The notes under the pieces were generated by a model, which worked only from the letters and a program-made list of their open reading frames with translations, did no database searches and had not been told where the DNA came from. Both the position numbers and the translations under genes were made by a program. Shown in pieces: positions 1 to 8,898 of a stretch of 64,000 nt of DNA. Origin of the DNA: Variovorax sp. OV329 (GTDB taxonomy: Bacteria; Pseudomonadota; Gammaproteobacteria; Burkholderiales; Burkholderiaceae_C); NCBI RefSeq assembly GCF_900114785.1, contig NZ_FOUG01000009.1, positions 124,001-188,000 on the forward strand, given 5' to 3'. How positions within the stretch are numbered: position 1 is the stretch's first letter; each line of letters opens with the position of its first letter.

Positions 1-1
1 A

Positions 2-259
2 GGACTCGATCCGGCACGCGCGCAGGCGATGTTCGACGAGGCGGTGCGCCTTTGCGAGGCGGGCGGCGCGCATGCGGAGCTGTGCTTCGGCACGCTGGTC
101 TGGGCGCAGGCCCTGCAGCGCCAGGGCCATGACGAGCCGGCGCGTGCTGCGGCCGATGCGGCACGCGCGCTTGCCGGGCGCTATGGCTTCGACCTGCGCC
201 GCTGCGAGTTCGGCGCCGCCGGCCTGCTGGCGCTCGACGAGGCCACGGCGCGCGCCTGA
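2..259 (+). CDS. C-terminal fragment of a TPR-like protein (5' end outside window)
   Basis: The frame is open from base 2, the first complete codon, and the stop is at 257-259, so this is the last 85 residues of a gene that starts left of the window. What remains is alanine-, leucine- and arginine-rich helical sequence with a repeat-like pattern (AVRLCEAGG, then WAQALQRQG, then ADAARALAGRYG), as in tetratricopeptide repeats at the end of large ATPase or cyclase-type regulators. The parent protein cannot be identified from this piece. Its final 79 bases overlap, tail to tail, the reverse-strand gene ending at 181. Confidence 0.6.
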   Translation, partial: GLDPARAQAMFDEAVRLCEAGGAHAELCFGTLVWAQALQRQGHDEPARAAADAARALAGRYGFDLRRCEFGAAGLLALDEATARA

Positions 260-705
260 CGCGCCGGGCGGCCGGCCTGGCCGCCGCGGCCCCAGGCACC
301 TTGCACCTGTTTCAGGGGCACGCCGTAGAAGCTGGGCGGAAGCCCTTCCGATTCGGCATCGCCCCGCTCCAGGAAGAAGAGCATGTCGTGCGGCCGCAGC
401 GCGTGGAAGTACAGCGGCGAGGACTCGGCACTGCCCAGGCTCGCTTCGATCGCCTCGCCCACGTCCAGCATCGCCGAGGGCGTGAGTGGCGTCTCGCCCG
501 CGAAGCCCACGCGGATCCAGCGAAAGCCCTCGCCCAGGTAGTAGTGCACCGCGCTGGGCGACTCCGCCAGCTTTTCCAGCCGCTCGTAGATGCGCGCCTG
601 CAGCGGGTCGCGGGCGCCGGCACTGCGGGCCACGCCGCCCGGCGCGGATCGATGCGCCTCCCCACTGTTGGGGAATAAAGGTGTCCACTCGTCAATTAGG
701 CTCAT
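181..705 (-). CDS. Conserved-looking hypothetical protein, 174 aa
   Basis: I do not recognise a family. The start at 705 is well supported: an AGGAG ribosome site sits seven bases upstream on the reverse strand. Residues 35-140 look like a genuine folded domain with mixed hydrophobic and charged residues (YERLEKLAES, FRWIRVGFAG, LRPHDMLFFLERG). The last 35 residues are low-complexity Arg/Ala/Ser and coincide with the overlap onto the forward gene ending at 259, so the ancestral stop may have been earlier. It is divergent from the patatin-like gene at 802, with a 96-base shared promoter region. Cytoplasmic; no signal peptide or membrane segment seen. Confidence 0.6.
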   Translation of the reverse strand: MSLIDEWTPLFPNSGEAHRSAPGGVARSAGARDPLQARIYERLEKLAESPSAVHYYLGEGFRWIRVGFAGETPLTPSAMLDVGEAIEASLGSAESSPLYFHALRPHDMLFFLERGDAESEGLPPSFYGVPLKQVQGAWGRGGQAGRPARQARAVASSSASRPAAPNSQRRRSKP

Positions 706-801
706 GCGGCACTCCTGGCATGTCCAAAACGATAAGCGGGAAATGCCGTGGCGCCTATGGCGCGCGCCCTTCTATCTCCCCCACATGGATGAGGCAGGCC
801 A

Positions 802-1980
802 ATGTCCGACGACCCGAAGAAGCGCAAGGGCAGGAAGAAAAAGCGCGCCATCGCGCTGGCAGGCGGCGGCCCCGCCGCCGGGCTGCACATCGGCGCGCTG
901 CAGGCGCTGGAGGATGCGGGCATCGAGTTCGATGTGTTCACGCTGTCGTGCATCGGCGCGTGGGTGGGCATCGTCTATAACACCCGCACGCCGGGAAAGC
1001 GCGCGAAGAAGACGCTCGACTTCTTCAGCGAATACTGCTTTCGGGACGACGCCTCCTTCTCCTGGTTTCCGGTCAACCGCGGCTTTGCTGCCGACATGCA
1101 GGCCCAGTGGAAGGCCTGGGCCGGCTTCCCGTTCTCGAACAAGCGCGAGTGGCACAACCTGGTGCAGCCGCAGGAAATCCTCAAGAGCATGCGCAACTCG
1201 ATGCAGCTGGCGGCCGACCCGGGACGCTGGAGCGCGCAGCACCTGAACTACTGGATGCTCAACGACGTGCTCGCGGTGCATCCCTTCACGCGCTACATGA
1301 CCTCGCTGGTCTACAGCTCCGAGATCAACGGCCTGTCGAAGATCTACTACGACGACAGCCCGGTGCTCAAGGACGTGTTCAGCGAAGACCGGCTGTTCGC
1401 TGCCGGTGCGCCGGAGGTCTATCACAACGCCTGGCGCCTGCCCAAGGACGGCCAGCCGGGCTTCATGCAGATCTTCCACAACCGCCCCGACCAGGTGGGT
1501 GACGGAAAGCGCGGCTACCTGCCCATCGAGCCCCGCTCCCTGTGCGCCTGCTCGGCCCTTCCCTACATCGAGGAAAGCGTCACCATCGGCGAGCACGAGT
1601 ACACCGAGGGCGCGCTGGTCGACACGGTGAACTTCAAGAACCTGCTGCGCGACCACCCGGACCTGGACGAGGTGTGGGTGAACCGCATCGTGGACGACAG
1701 CCAGGTGCGCCCGGCGCGCAGCCTGGCCGATTCGCTGGCCAATCTGCCGATGCAGTTCGCCGCCGAGGTGGGGGAGAACGACATCAAGCTGTTTCGCCAG
1801 CACCTGCTCAACCAGACGCGCATGCGTCCGCGCGTGGTGGAGGTGCCGATCGTGCCCCGCACCCAGGTCACTTTCGAGTGGAAGCGCTCGAACCTGATGC
1901 AGGGCTACGAGGAAGGCCAGCGCGCCATCGCGGCCCTGCTGGCCTCCGACGAGCACCTGCGCAACCCGCAAACCGCCTAA
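802..1980 (+). CDS. Patatin-like protein with altered catalytic dyad
   Basis: 392 aa. The N-terminus is lysine-rich, followed by a patatin-type core: glycine-rich oxyanion loop GGGPAAG (residues 21-27), then HIGALQALEDAGI, which matches the helix after the loop in bacterial patatins. The nucleophile elbow, normally GxSxG, reads LSCIG (48-52), so Ser is replaced by Cys50. The DG[GA] aspartate loop reads EGAL, with Glu269 in place of Asp. Family members are acyl hydrolases; whether this one hydrolyses lipids is doubtful without Ser and Asp. It lies upstream of the DUF1302-DUF1329-YCF48-RND set and may work with that envelope system. No signal peptide. The family call is sound; the activity is open. 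Confidence 0.8.
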   Translation: MSDDPKKRKGRKKKRAIALAGGGPAAGLHIGALQALEDAGIEFDVFTLSCIGAWVGIVYNTRTPGKRAKKTLDFFSEYCFRDDASFSWFPVNRGFAADMQAQWKAWAGFPFSNKREWHNLVQPQEILKSMRNSMQLAADPGRWSAQHLNYWMLNDVLAVHPFTRYMTSLVYSSEINGLSKIYYDDSPVLKDVFSEDRLFAAGAPEVYHNAWRLPKDGQPGFMQIFHNRPDQVGDGKRGYLPIEPRSLCACSALPYIEESVTIGEHEYTEGALVDTVNFKNLLRDHPDLDEVWVNRIVDDSQVRPARSLADSLANLPMQFAAEVGENDIKLFRQHLLNQTRMRPRVVEVPIVPRTQVTFEWKRSNLMQGYEEGQRAIAALLASDEHLRNPQTA

Positions 1981-2063
1981 CCGGCGCCCGGCCCGGCTGA
2001 CCGCCACCCGCGCGGCAGGGCGGTCGCGCGGGCGCGCCCTCCCCAGGCTTTCCCACCCCCCGC

Positions 2064-2084
2064 CCCCCTCCACCAAGGAGGGGG
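2064..2084. repeat. GC-rich intergenic hairpin
   Basis: Perfect 8-bp inverted repeat CCCCCTCC / GGAGGGGG with a 5-base loop, in the 191-base gap between the patatin-like gene and the DUF1302 gene. A second looser CGCC/GGCG hairpin follows near 2127-2140. No T-tract follows, so it is not a standard intrinsic terminator. Similar CCCCC/GGGGG palindromes recur near 20422 and 46518, which suggests a dispersed intergenic element of this genome. Confidence 0.5.
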
Positions 2085-2171
2085 CTCGGCGGGGGTCCGG
2101 ATTCCAGAATTCCTGCTGTCCCCCTTCGCCCGCAGGCGGGGGATGTCCAACCAACCACAAGCAGGAAACCT

Positions 2172-3869
2172 GTGCACCATCCCCACCGCCAGACGGCCGC
2201 CGCAAGCGTTCGTCCGACCTTCCAAGTTGCCGCCATCGCCGGCGCCGCCATGTTGTTCGCGCTGTCCTGCGGCAGCGCGCATGCCTTCGAGTTCGACACG
2301 GGCAACCCCGATCTGGCGGTGCGCTGGGACAACACCGTGCGCTACAACTTCGGCAGCCGCGTCGAGAACCGCGACTCGAAGATCGGCAACTCCCCCATCT
2401 CCGACGAAGGCACCTACAGCTTCAACAAGGGCCAGACGGTGGCCAACCGCCTGGACCTGCTGACCGAGCTGGACCTGACCTGGCGCAAGCGCTGGGGCGC
2501 GCGCGTGAGCGCGGCCGGCTGGTACGACGATGCCTACAGCAGCGTGAGCCGCAGCAACCCCAACCTGCCGCTGTCGGCCATCCCGAGCTACGTCAACCAC
2601 ACCTACAGCGACTACACGCAGCGCTTCTATCACGGCCCCTCCGGCGAAGTGCTGGATGCGTTCGTGTTCGGCGGCATGGACCTGGGCGATGTGCCGGTCA
2701 ACGCCAAGCTGGGCCGCCACTCGATCTACTGGGGCGAGTCGCTCTTCCTGGGCGGCAACATGCACAGCGTGGCCTACGCGCAGAACCCGCTGGACCTGCA
2801 GAAGGGCTTCGCCACGCCGGGCGTGGAAGCCAAGGAACTCTTCCGGCCGCTGAACCAGGTCTCGGGCCAGGCCCAGGTCACCGACACGCTGTCGCTGGCG
2901 GCGCAGTACCTCTTCGAATGGGAGTCCTACCGCTTCCCCGAAGGCGGCACCTACCTGGGCCCGGTGGACTTCGCCTTCAACGGACCCGACCGGCAGTTCC
3001 TGTCGCAGCAGCTGGGCTTCGCGACGCGCGGCAACCCCTCCGAGCCCAAGCAGCGCGGCGAGGCGGGCCTGTCGGCACGCTGGAGCCCCGACTGGCTGGA
3101 CGGCACGATGGGCTTCTACTACCGCAACTTCGCCGACAAGCTGCCCCAGACCTTCCTGACGCAGGCCGGCCGCAACATCAGCCGCTACAACCTCATCTAC
3201 GCCGACAACATCGACCTGTTCGGCATGAGCCTGGCGAAGAACATCGCGGGCATCAGCTTCGGCAGCGAACTCTCTTACCGCCACAACACGCCGCTCAACA
3301 GCACGGTGCTGGGCATCTCCCCGGGCCTGCCGGCGCCGGGCGACACCAAGGGCCCGCGCGGCAACACCTTCCACGGCCTGCTCAATGCCGTGGGCGTGGT
3401 GAACAAGACGCCGCTGTTCGACACCGCGGCCTGGGCAGCGGAACTCACCTGGTCGCGCTGGGACAAGGTCACCAGCGGCCAGAACCTGTTCTACGCCGAA
3501 GGCTTCGCCGCCTGCGCCGGCCGCGACAAGTGGGACGGCTGCACCACCAAGGACTACCTGGGCGCCGGCTTTTCCTTCACGCCCACCTGGTTCCAGGTGT
3601 GGCCCGGCATCGACCTGTATGCGCCGCTCAGCTACGCGATCGGCCTGAAGGGCAATGCCCCCACGATCTTCGGCGGCAACCAGGGCAACGGCAACTACAG
3701 CGTCGGCCTGGGCATGGACGTGCGCCAGAAGTACCGCTTCGACCTCAAGTACATCGACTACCTCGGCCACTACCGTGACAACGGCACAGCGGTCACCACC
3801 CAGAACGGTTTCACGACGCTGCTCAAGGACCGCGGCTTCGTCAGCCTGACCGTCAAGACCACCTTCTAA
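2172..3869 (+). CDS. DUF1302 family outer-membrane-like protein
   Basis: 565 aa, GTG start at 2172 with an AGGAAA site just upstream. A signal peptide is clear: hydrophobic stretch at residues 19-33 and cleavage after SAHA (about residue 38). The mature protein has many alternating aromatic strands (LAVRWDNTVRYNF, KYRFDLKYIDYLGHY) and ends in the aromatic Phe (TVKTTF) typical of outer-membrane beta-barrels. Length and start pattern fit DUF1302. Known context: DUF1302 and DUF1329 genes are commonly adjacent in proteobacteria that use lipids, sterols or other hydrophobic substrates; the molecular role is unproven. Only nine bases separate it from the DUF1329 gene, so they are co-transcribed. 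Inferred role: channel or scaffold in the outer membrane. Confidence 0.85.
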   Translation: MHHPHRQTAAASVRPTFQVAAIAGAAMLFALSCGSAHAFEFDTGNPDLAVRWDNTVRYNFGSRVENRDSKIGNSPISDEGTYSFNKGQTVANRLDLLTELDLTWRKRWGARVSAAGWYDDAYSSVSRSNPNLPLSAIPSYVNHTYSDYTQRFYHGPSGEVLDAFVFGGMDLGDVPVNAKLGRHSIYWGESLFLGGNMHSVAYAQNPLDLQKGFATPGVEAKELFRPLNQVSGQAQVTDTLSLAAQYLFEWESYRFPEGGTYLGPVDFAFNGPDRQFLSQQLGFATRGNPSEPKQRGEAGLSARWSPDWLDGTMGFYYRNFADKLPQTFLTQAGRNISRYNLIYADNIDLFGMSLAKNIAGISFGSELSYRHNTPLNSTVLGISPGLPAPGDTKGPRGNTFHGLLNAVGVVNKTPLFDTAAWAAELTWSRWDKVTSGQNLFYAEGFAACAGRDKWDGCTTKDYLGAGFSFTPTWFQVWPGIDLYAPLSYAIGLKGNAPTIFGGNQGNGNYSVGLGMDVRQKYRFDLKYIDYLGHYRDNGTAVTTQNGFTTLLKDRGFVSLTVKTTF

Positions 3870-3878
3870 GGATTCATC

Positions 3879-5237
3879 ATGAAGACGAGATTCATCACCT
3901 CATCCATCGCCACGGCCATCCTGGCCGCGTGCGCCAACATCGCGGCGCAGGCCGCCGTCACCGCCGACGAAGCCAAGGCACTGGGCAGCACGCTCACGCC
4001 GGTCGGCGCCGAGAAAGCTGGCAACAAGGACGGCACCATTCCCGCCTACAACGGCGGCATCAAGAGCGGCCCGGCGGGCTACAAGGCCGGCGACGGCATC
4101 CGCCCCGACCCCTTCGCCGGCGAGAAGCCGCGCGTGTCGGTCAACGCCGCCAACATGGCGCAGTACAGCGAGCAGCTCACCGACGGCGCCAAGGCGCTGC
4201 TGCAGAAGTACCCGAGCTTCCGCGTGGACGTGTACCCCACGCACCGCAGCGTGGCCTTTCCCAAGTTCGTGACCGACAACACCGCGGCCGCGGCCGTGAG
4301 CGCCAAGACCACCAACGGCGGCCGCTCGATCGAAGGCGTGCACGCGGGCTTCCCCTTCCCGATTCCCAAGGACGGCTACGAAGCCATGTGGAACCACCTG
4401 GTTCGCTTCAACGGCCAGAGCTACGAGGCCAAGTACCGCAACCTGAACGTGGACGCCAGCGGCCGCCCGGCCCTGGCCACGGAGGGCACCAGCGTGCAGG
4501 ACTTCCCCTTCTGGGACACCGCGCGCAAGGACGCCGACACCTACTGGCGCATCAAGCTGACCTACACCGGCCCGGCCCGCCGCGCCGGCGAGGCGCTGAT
4601 GATCGTGGACCCGCTGGACGTGGGGAACAAGGACCGCCGCGCCTGGGCCTACCTGCCCGGCCAGCGCCGCGTGAAGGTCGCGCCCGACCTGTCCTTCGAC
4701 ACGCCCAACCCCGGCACCGCCGGCGCCACCACCTTCGACGACACCTTCATCTTCAACGGCTCGATGGACCGCTTCGACTTCAAGCTGGTGGGTAAGAAGG
4801 AAATGATCGTGCCCTACAACGCCTACGGCGCCGTGTACCAGTCCAAGCAGGACGACCTGCTGCAGGCGCATCACCTGAACCCGGACCTGGTGCGCTGGGA
4901 GCTGCACCGCGTGTGGGTGGTCGATGCCCAGCTCCGCGACGGCAAGCGCCACGTCTACAGCAAGCGCCGCTTCTACCTGGACGAAGACTCGTGGGCGGCC
5001 CTGGCCTCCGACAACTACGACGCACGCGGCCAGCTGTACCGCGCGGGCTTCGCCTACATGGCGCCCAGCTACGACCTGCCCGCGCCCTACACCGACATGT
5101 TCGGCCACTACGACTTCGTCTCGGGCGTGTACTCGCTGACCGGCTACATCGCCGAGACCGGCGGCCTGCGCCACACCAAGGCCCTGTCCGACCGCGAGTG
5201 GACCGCCGACTCGCTGGCCGGCTCCGGCGTGCGCTGA
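3879..5237 (+). CDS. DUF1329 family exported protein
   Basis: 452 aa, start preceded by AAGGA at good spacing. The N-terminus is a signal peptide; it also contains a lipobox-like LAAC (residues 15-18), so it may be either a lipoprotein or cleaved later near AQA (24-25). The early motif ADEAKALGSTLTPVGAEKAG and the mature body match DUF1329, a family with a LolB/LolA-like fold that could bind lipid in the periplasm. The C-terminal half has typical segments such as RRFYLDEDSWAAL and a Tyr-rich FGHYDF. Adjacent to DUF1302, YCF48 and RND genes in one orientation. Inferred role: periplasmic carrier of a hydrophobic ligand working with the neighbouring RND protein. Confidence 0.87.
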   Translation: MKTRFITSSIATAILAACANIAAQAAVTADEAKALGSTLTPVGAEKAGNKDGTIPAYNGGIKSGPAGYKAGDGIRPDPFAGEKPRVSVNAANMAQYSEQLTDGAKALLQKYPSFRVDVYPTHRSVAFPKFVTDNTAAAAVSAKTTNGGRSIEGVHAGFPFPIPKDGYEAMWNHLVRFNGQSYEAKYRNLNVDASGRPALATEGTSVQDFPFWDTARKDADTYWRIKLTYTGPARRAGEALMIVDPLDVGNKDRRAWAYLPGQRRVKVAPDLSFDTPNPGTAGATTFDDTFIFNGSMDRFDFKLVGKKEMIVPYNAYGAVYQSKQDDLLQAHHLNPDLVRWELHRVWVVDAQLRDGKRHVYSKRRFYLDEDSWAALASDNYDARGQLYRAGFAYMAPSYDLPAPYTDMFGHYDFVSGVYSLTGYIAETGGLRHTKALSDREWTADSLAGSGVR

Positions 5238-5269
5238 GCTCCAGAAAAAGAAGAACAGGGAGGCATCGC

Positions 5270-6364
5270 ATGACATCGAAGCAGCAGGCCTGGCGCAGCC
5301 GAATGGACGCGGTCGCCATCACCCTGGCCTCGGCCCTGGTGCTGTGGGGCGGCGCATGGGCCGCGACCTCTTCCGACGGATGGCGCGACGTGCTGGACAC
5401 GCCGGCGCGCCAGAGCCCGCTGGCCCCGCAGGCCCTGGTCAATGGCATGGCCAGCCAGGGCGCCCGCACGCTGGCGGCGGGCCAGCGCGGCCACATCCTG
5501 TGGTCCGACGACGCCGGCAAGAGCTGGAAGCAGGCCGAGGTGCCGGTGAGTTCCGACCTGGTGGCCGTGAGTTTTCCCGACGCGCGCCATGCCTGGGCCG
5601 TGGGCCACGACGGCGTGATCCTGCACAGCGGCGACGCCGGCCAGAGCTGGCGCGTGCAGTACGAAGGCCGCCAGGCCGGCGCGGTGATCCAGGCTTGGTA
5701 CGAGCGCGAGGCCGCCGCCTTGCCCGAAGGCGCGAAGCTGGCCGACGAGGCCCGCCGCATCGCCGAGCAGGGCGCGCAGAACCCCTGGCTCGACGTCTGG
5801 TTCGCCAACGAGCGCGAAGGATGGGTGGTCGGCGCCTTCGGACTGGTGCTGCACACCACCGACGGCGGCGCGCACTGGACGCCCGCGCTGCATCAGGTGG
5901 ACAACCCCAAGGCCCTGCACCTGTACGCGGTGCGTGGCATCGGCGCAGACCTGTACATGGCCGGCGAGCAGGGAATGCTGCTCAAGCGCACGGCCGGTGA
6001 CACGCGCTTTCGCGCCATCGAAGTTCCCTACCAGGGCACGCTCTTCGGCCTGACCGGCAACGAGCGTTCGCTGCTGGCCTACGGCCTGCGCGGCACGGTG
6101 CTGCGCAGCACCGACGGCGGCCGCAGCTGGAAGCAGATTCCCACCGGCGTGCAGGCGGGCCTCACCGCCGGCGCGCAGACGAAGGATGGCCGCATCGTGC
6201 TGGCCAGCCAGGCCGGCCACGTACTGGCCAGCCGCGACGAAGGCGCCAGCTTCGAGCTGCTGCCGCTCAAGGGCAGCCTGCCTGCCGCCGCCGTGACGGC
6301 GCCGGAGGCCGGCACGCTCATCGTCGGCGGACCCCGCGGCACCCGAACACTTCAACTGCCCTGA
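5270..6364 (+). CDS. YCF48/BNR-repeat beta-propeller protein, exported
   Basis: 364 aa from the ATG at 5270, chosen because AGGGAGG lies seven bases before it and a signal peptide follows (hydrophobic residues 14-30, cleavage near AWAA). The open frame extends further upstream but only inside the DUF1329 gene. Repeated propeller units are visible: W..DDAGKSWKQ, HSGDAGQSWRV, TTDGGAHWTP, STDGGRSWKQ, each with the Asp-x-Gly-x-x-Trp signature of BNR/YCF48 repeats. YCF48 proteins assist photosystem II assembly in cyanobacteria, but in heterotrophic proteobacteria a copy next to an RND/MMPL gene is common and its role is unknown. Likely a periplasmic accessory of the exporter at 6388, 23 bases downstream. 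Confidence 0.85.
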   Translation: MTSKQQAWRSRMDAVAITLASALVLWGGAWAATSSDGWRDVLDTPARQSPLAPQALVNGMASQGARTLAAGQRGHILWSDDAGKSWKQAEVPVSSDLVAVSFPDARHAWAVGHDGVILHSGDAGQSWRVQYEGRQAGAVIQAWYEREAAALPEGAKLADEARRIAEQGAQNPWLDVWFANEREGWVVGAFGLVLHTTDGGAHWTPALHQVDNPKALHLYAVRGIGADLYMAGEQGMLLKRTAGDTRFRAIEVPYQGTLFGLTGNERSLLAYGLRGTVLRSTDGGRSWKQIPTGVQAGLTAGAQTKDGRIVLASQAGHVLASRDEGASFELLPLKGSLPAAAVTAPEAGTLIVGGPRGTRTLQLP

Positions 6365-6387
6365 AGACCTCGGGCAGAAGGACCACC

Positions 6388-8874
6388 ATGACCCCCATTT
6401 CCAACGCGCGCGGCGACGCGTCCGCGCCGCACTCGCTCGAACATTTCGACCCGCATTCCGGCTCCTGGCTGGAGCGCCTGACCTTCAACAACCGGCGCGT
6501 GGTGATCGCGCTGTGCCTGCTGGCCACGCTGGCGCTGGGCTGGCTGGCCGTGACGCGGCTGGCCTTCAACGCCAGCTTCGAGAAGATGATTCCGAAGAGC
6601 CACCCCTACATCCAGAACTACCTGGAGCACCGCGCCGACCTGCGCGGCATGGGTGACGTGCTGCGCATCGTGGTGGAGAACAGGAAGGGCGACATCAGCG
6701 ACCCGGCCTACCTGGCCACGCTCAAGAAGATCCAGGACGAGCTCTTCCTCACGCCCGGCGTGGACCGCGCCTGGGTGAAGTCGCTGTGGGCACCCGCGGT
6801 GCGCTGGACCGAAGTCACCGAGGAAGGCTTTCGCGGCGGCCCGGTGATGCCCGACAACTACGACGGCTCGCCCGCCGCCATCGAGCAGTTGCGCGCCAAC
6901 ATCGCGCGCGCCGGCCTGGTGGGCAGCCTGGTGGGCAAGGACGAGAAGTCCAGCATGATCGTCGTGCCCCTCTTGAACCAGGACGCGGCCACCGGCCAGC
7001 GCGTGGACTACCGACAGCTCTCGCGCACGGTCGAGCAGATGCGCGAGCGCTACGAGAGCGACAGCGTCGGCATCCACGCCGTGGGCTTCGCCAAGCTGGT
7101 GGGCGATTTGATCGAGGGCCTGCACCAGGTGGCGCTGTACTTCGCGCTGGCCGCCGCGGTGGCCACGCTCATCATCTACCTGTACACCCGCTGCATCCGC
7201 AGCACGGCGCTGGTGGTGGGCTGCTCGCTGGTGGCGGTGGTGTGGCAGCTGGGCCTGGTGGCCGCGGGTGGCGCGGAGCTGGACCCGTACTCCATCCTCG
7301 TGCCCTTCCTGGTGTTCGCCATCGGCGTGAGCCACGGCGCGCAGAAGATGAACGGCATCATGCAGGACATCGGCCGCGGCGCGCACCGGCTGGTGGCCGC
7401 GCGCCTGACCTTCAGGCGCCTGTTCCTCGCCGGCCTCACCGCGCTGGTGGCCGACGCGGTGGGCTTCGCGGTGCTGATGGTGATCGACATCCCGGTGATC
7501 CAGCAGCTGGCGCTCACGGCCAGCGTGGGCGTGGCGGTGCTCATCGTCACCAACCTGATCCTGCTGCCGGTGCTGCTGTCCTACCTGGGCGTGAGCGAGC
7601 GGGCCGCCAAACGCAGCCTGCATGCCGAGCATGACACCCAAGGGCTCACGAGCCGCGTCTACGCCGCGCTGGCCGGCTTCACCGCGCGCCGCCCGGCCCT
7701 GCTCACCGTGTGCGCTGCCGCCCTGCTGCTGGCCGGTGGCCTGGCCGCGAGCACGCGCCTGCAGATCGGCGACCTGGACCCCGGCGCGCCCGAGCTGCGC
7801 GCCGACTCGCGCTACAACCGCGACAACGCCTACATCACCTCGCACTACGCGCTGTCCAGCGACGTGTTCGCGGTCATCGTCAAGACTGCCAAGGAAGGCT
7901 GCCTGCAGTACCCCACGCTGGTGGAAGCCGACCGGCTGGCCTGGTCGCTGCAGCAGCTGCCGGGCGTGCAGACCACCGTGTCGCTGGCCAACGCGGTGCG
8001 GCAGATCACCGCGGGCAGCAACGACGGCAGCCCCAAGTGGCTGACCATCGCGCGCAACCAGGACGTGCTGAACTACGGCGCCCAGCAGGCCAGCGTGAAC
8101 AACCCGGAGCTGTTCAACACCGACTGCTCGGTGATGCCGGTGATCGCCTACCTGTCGGACCACCGCGCCGCCACGCTGGACCGCGTGGTGCAGGCCAGCG
8201 CCGGGTTCGCCGCAGCACACGGCAGCGAGCAGCACCGCTTCCTGCTGGCCGCGGGCAGCGCCGGCATCGAGGCTGCCACCAACATCGTGGTGCGCCAGGC
8301 CTGGACGCAGATGCTGTGGCTGGTCTATGCGGCGGTGGTGCTGCTGTGCTTCATCACCTTCCGCTCCTGGCGCGCGGTGGTGGTGGCGGTGGTGCCGCTG
8401 GTCATCACCTCGGTGCTGTGCGAGGCGCTGATGGTGGGCCTGGGCATCGGCGTGAAGGTGGCGACGCTGCCGGTGATCGCGCTGGGCGTGGGTATCGGCG
8501 TGGACTACGCGCTGTACCTCCTGAGCGTGCAGCTGGCCAGCCAGCGTGCCGGCGACTCGCTGGCCGATGCTTATCGCAACGCGCTGAAGTTCACCGGCAA
8601 GGTGGTGGTGCTGGTGGGCGTGACGCTGGCGGCCGGCGTGCTGACCTGGGCGCTCTCGCCCATCAAGTTCCAGGCCGACATGGGCGTGCTGCTGGCCTTC
8701 ATGTTCCTGTGGAACATGGTGGGCGCGGTACTGCTGATCCCGGCCCTGTCGCACTTCCTGCTCCAGCCGCGCCCGAAGGCCGCGCCCCTCGAGGCGCGCT
8801 CCGAAGACAGCGCCGGTGGCGACGCGCCCGCCCACTCTGGCCTGGCAGGCCAGGCCCCACCCGCCCTGGGCTGA
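6388..8874 (+). CDS. RND-superfamily (MMPL-type) transporter
   Basis: 828 aa, start preceded by AAGGA. Topology is a duplicated RND half: one membrane segment near residues 32-50, a large periplasmic domain, five segments at about 245-400, then the same pattern again (a helix near 435-455, periplasmic domain, and five helices from about 640 to 800). It lacks the size and partner genes (membrane fusion protein, TolC) of tripartite drug pumps and instead resembles MMPL/HpnN-like single-gene exporters of lipids or hopanoids. Its neighbours DUF1302, DUF1329 and YCF48 support a trans-envelope lipid or hydrophobic-substrate role. It is the last gene of the forward set and is followed by the hairpin repeat cluster at 8899. 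Confidence 0.87.
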   Translation: MTPISNARGDASAPHSLEHFDPHSGSWLERLTFNNRRVVIALCLLATLALGWLAVTRLAFNASFEKMIPKSHPYIQNYLEHRADLRGMGDVLRIVVENRKGDISDPAYLATLKKIQDELFLTPGVDRAWVKSLWAPAVRWTEVTEEGFRGGPVMPDNYDGSPAAIEQLRANIARAGLVGSLVGKDEKSSMIVVPLLNQDAATGQRVDYRQLSRTVEQMRERYESDSVGIHAVGFAKLVGDLIEGLHQVALYFALAAAVATLIIYLYTRCIRSTALVVGCSLVAVVWQLGLVAAGGAELDPYSILVPFLVFAIGVSHGAQKMNGIMQDIGRGAHRLVAARLTFRRLFLAGLTALVADAVGFAVLMVIDIPVIQQLALTASVGVAVLIVTNLILLPVLLSYLGVSERAAKRSLHAEHDTQGLTSRVYAALAGFTARRPALLTVCAAALLLAGGLAASTRLQIGDLDPGAPELRADSRYNRDNAYITSHYALSSDVFAVIVKTAKEGCLQYPTLVEADRLAWSLQQLPGVQTTVSLANAVRQITAGSNDGSPKWLTIARNQDVLNYGAQQASVNNPELFNTDCSVMPVIAYLSDHRAATLDRVVQASAGFAAAHGSEQHRFLLAAGSAGIEAATNIVVRQAWTQMLWLVYAAVVLLCFITFRSWRAVVVAVVPLVITSVLCEALMVGLGIGVKVATLPVIALGVGIGVDYALYLLSVQLASQRAGDSLADAYRNALKFTGKVVVLVGVTLAAGVLTWALSPIKFQADMGVLLAFMFLWNMVGAVLLIPALSHFLLQPRPKAAPLEARSEDSAGGDAPAHSGLAGQAPPALG

Positions 8875-8898
8875 GGAAGATGACGAACGAATGAAAAA

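Noticed and set aside
4780-5859. Reverse frame of 359 aa across DUF1329 and YCF48 genes
   Set aside because: It is Ser/Arg/Cys-rich antisense sequence with no domain pattern, and both forward genes there are well supported.
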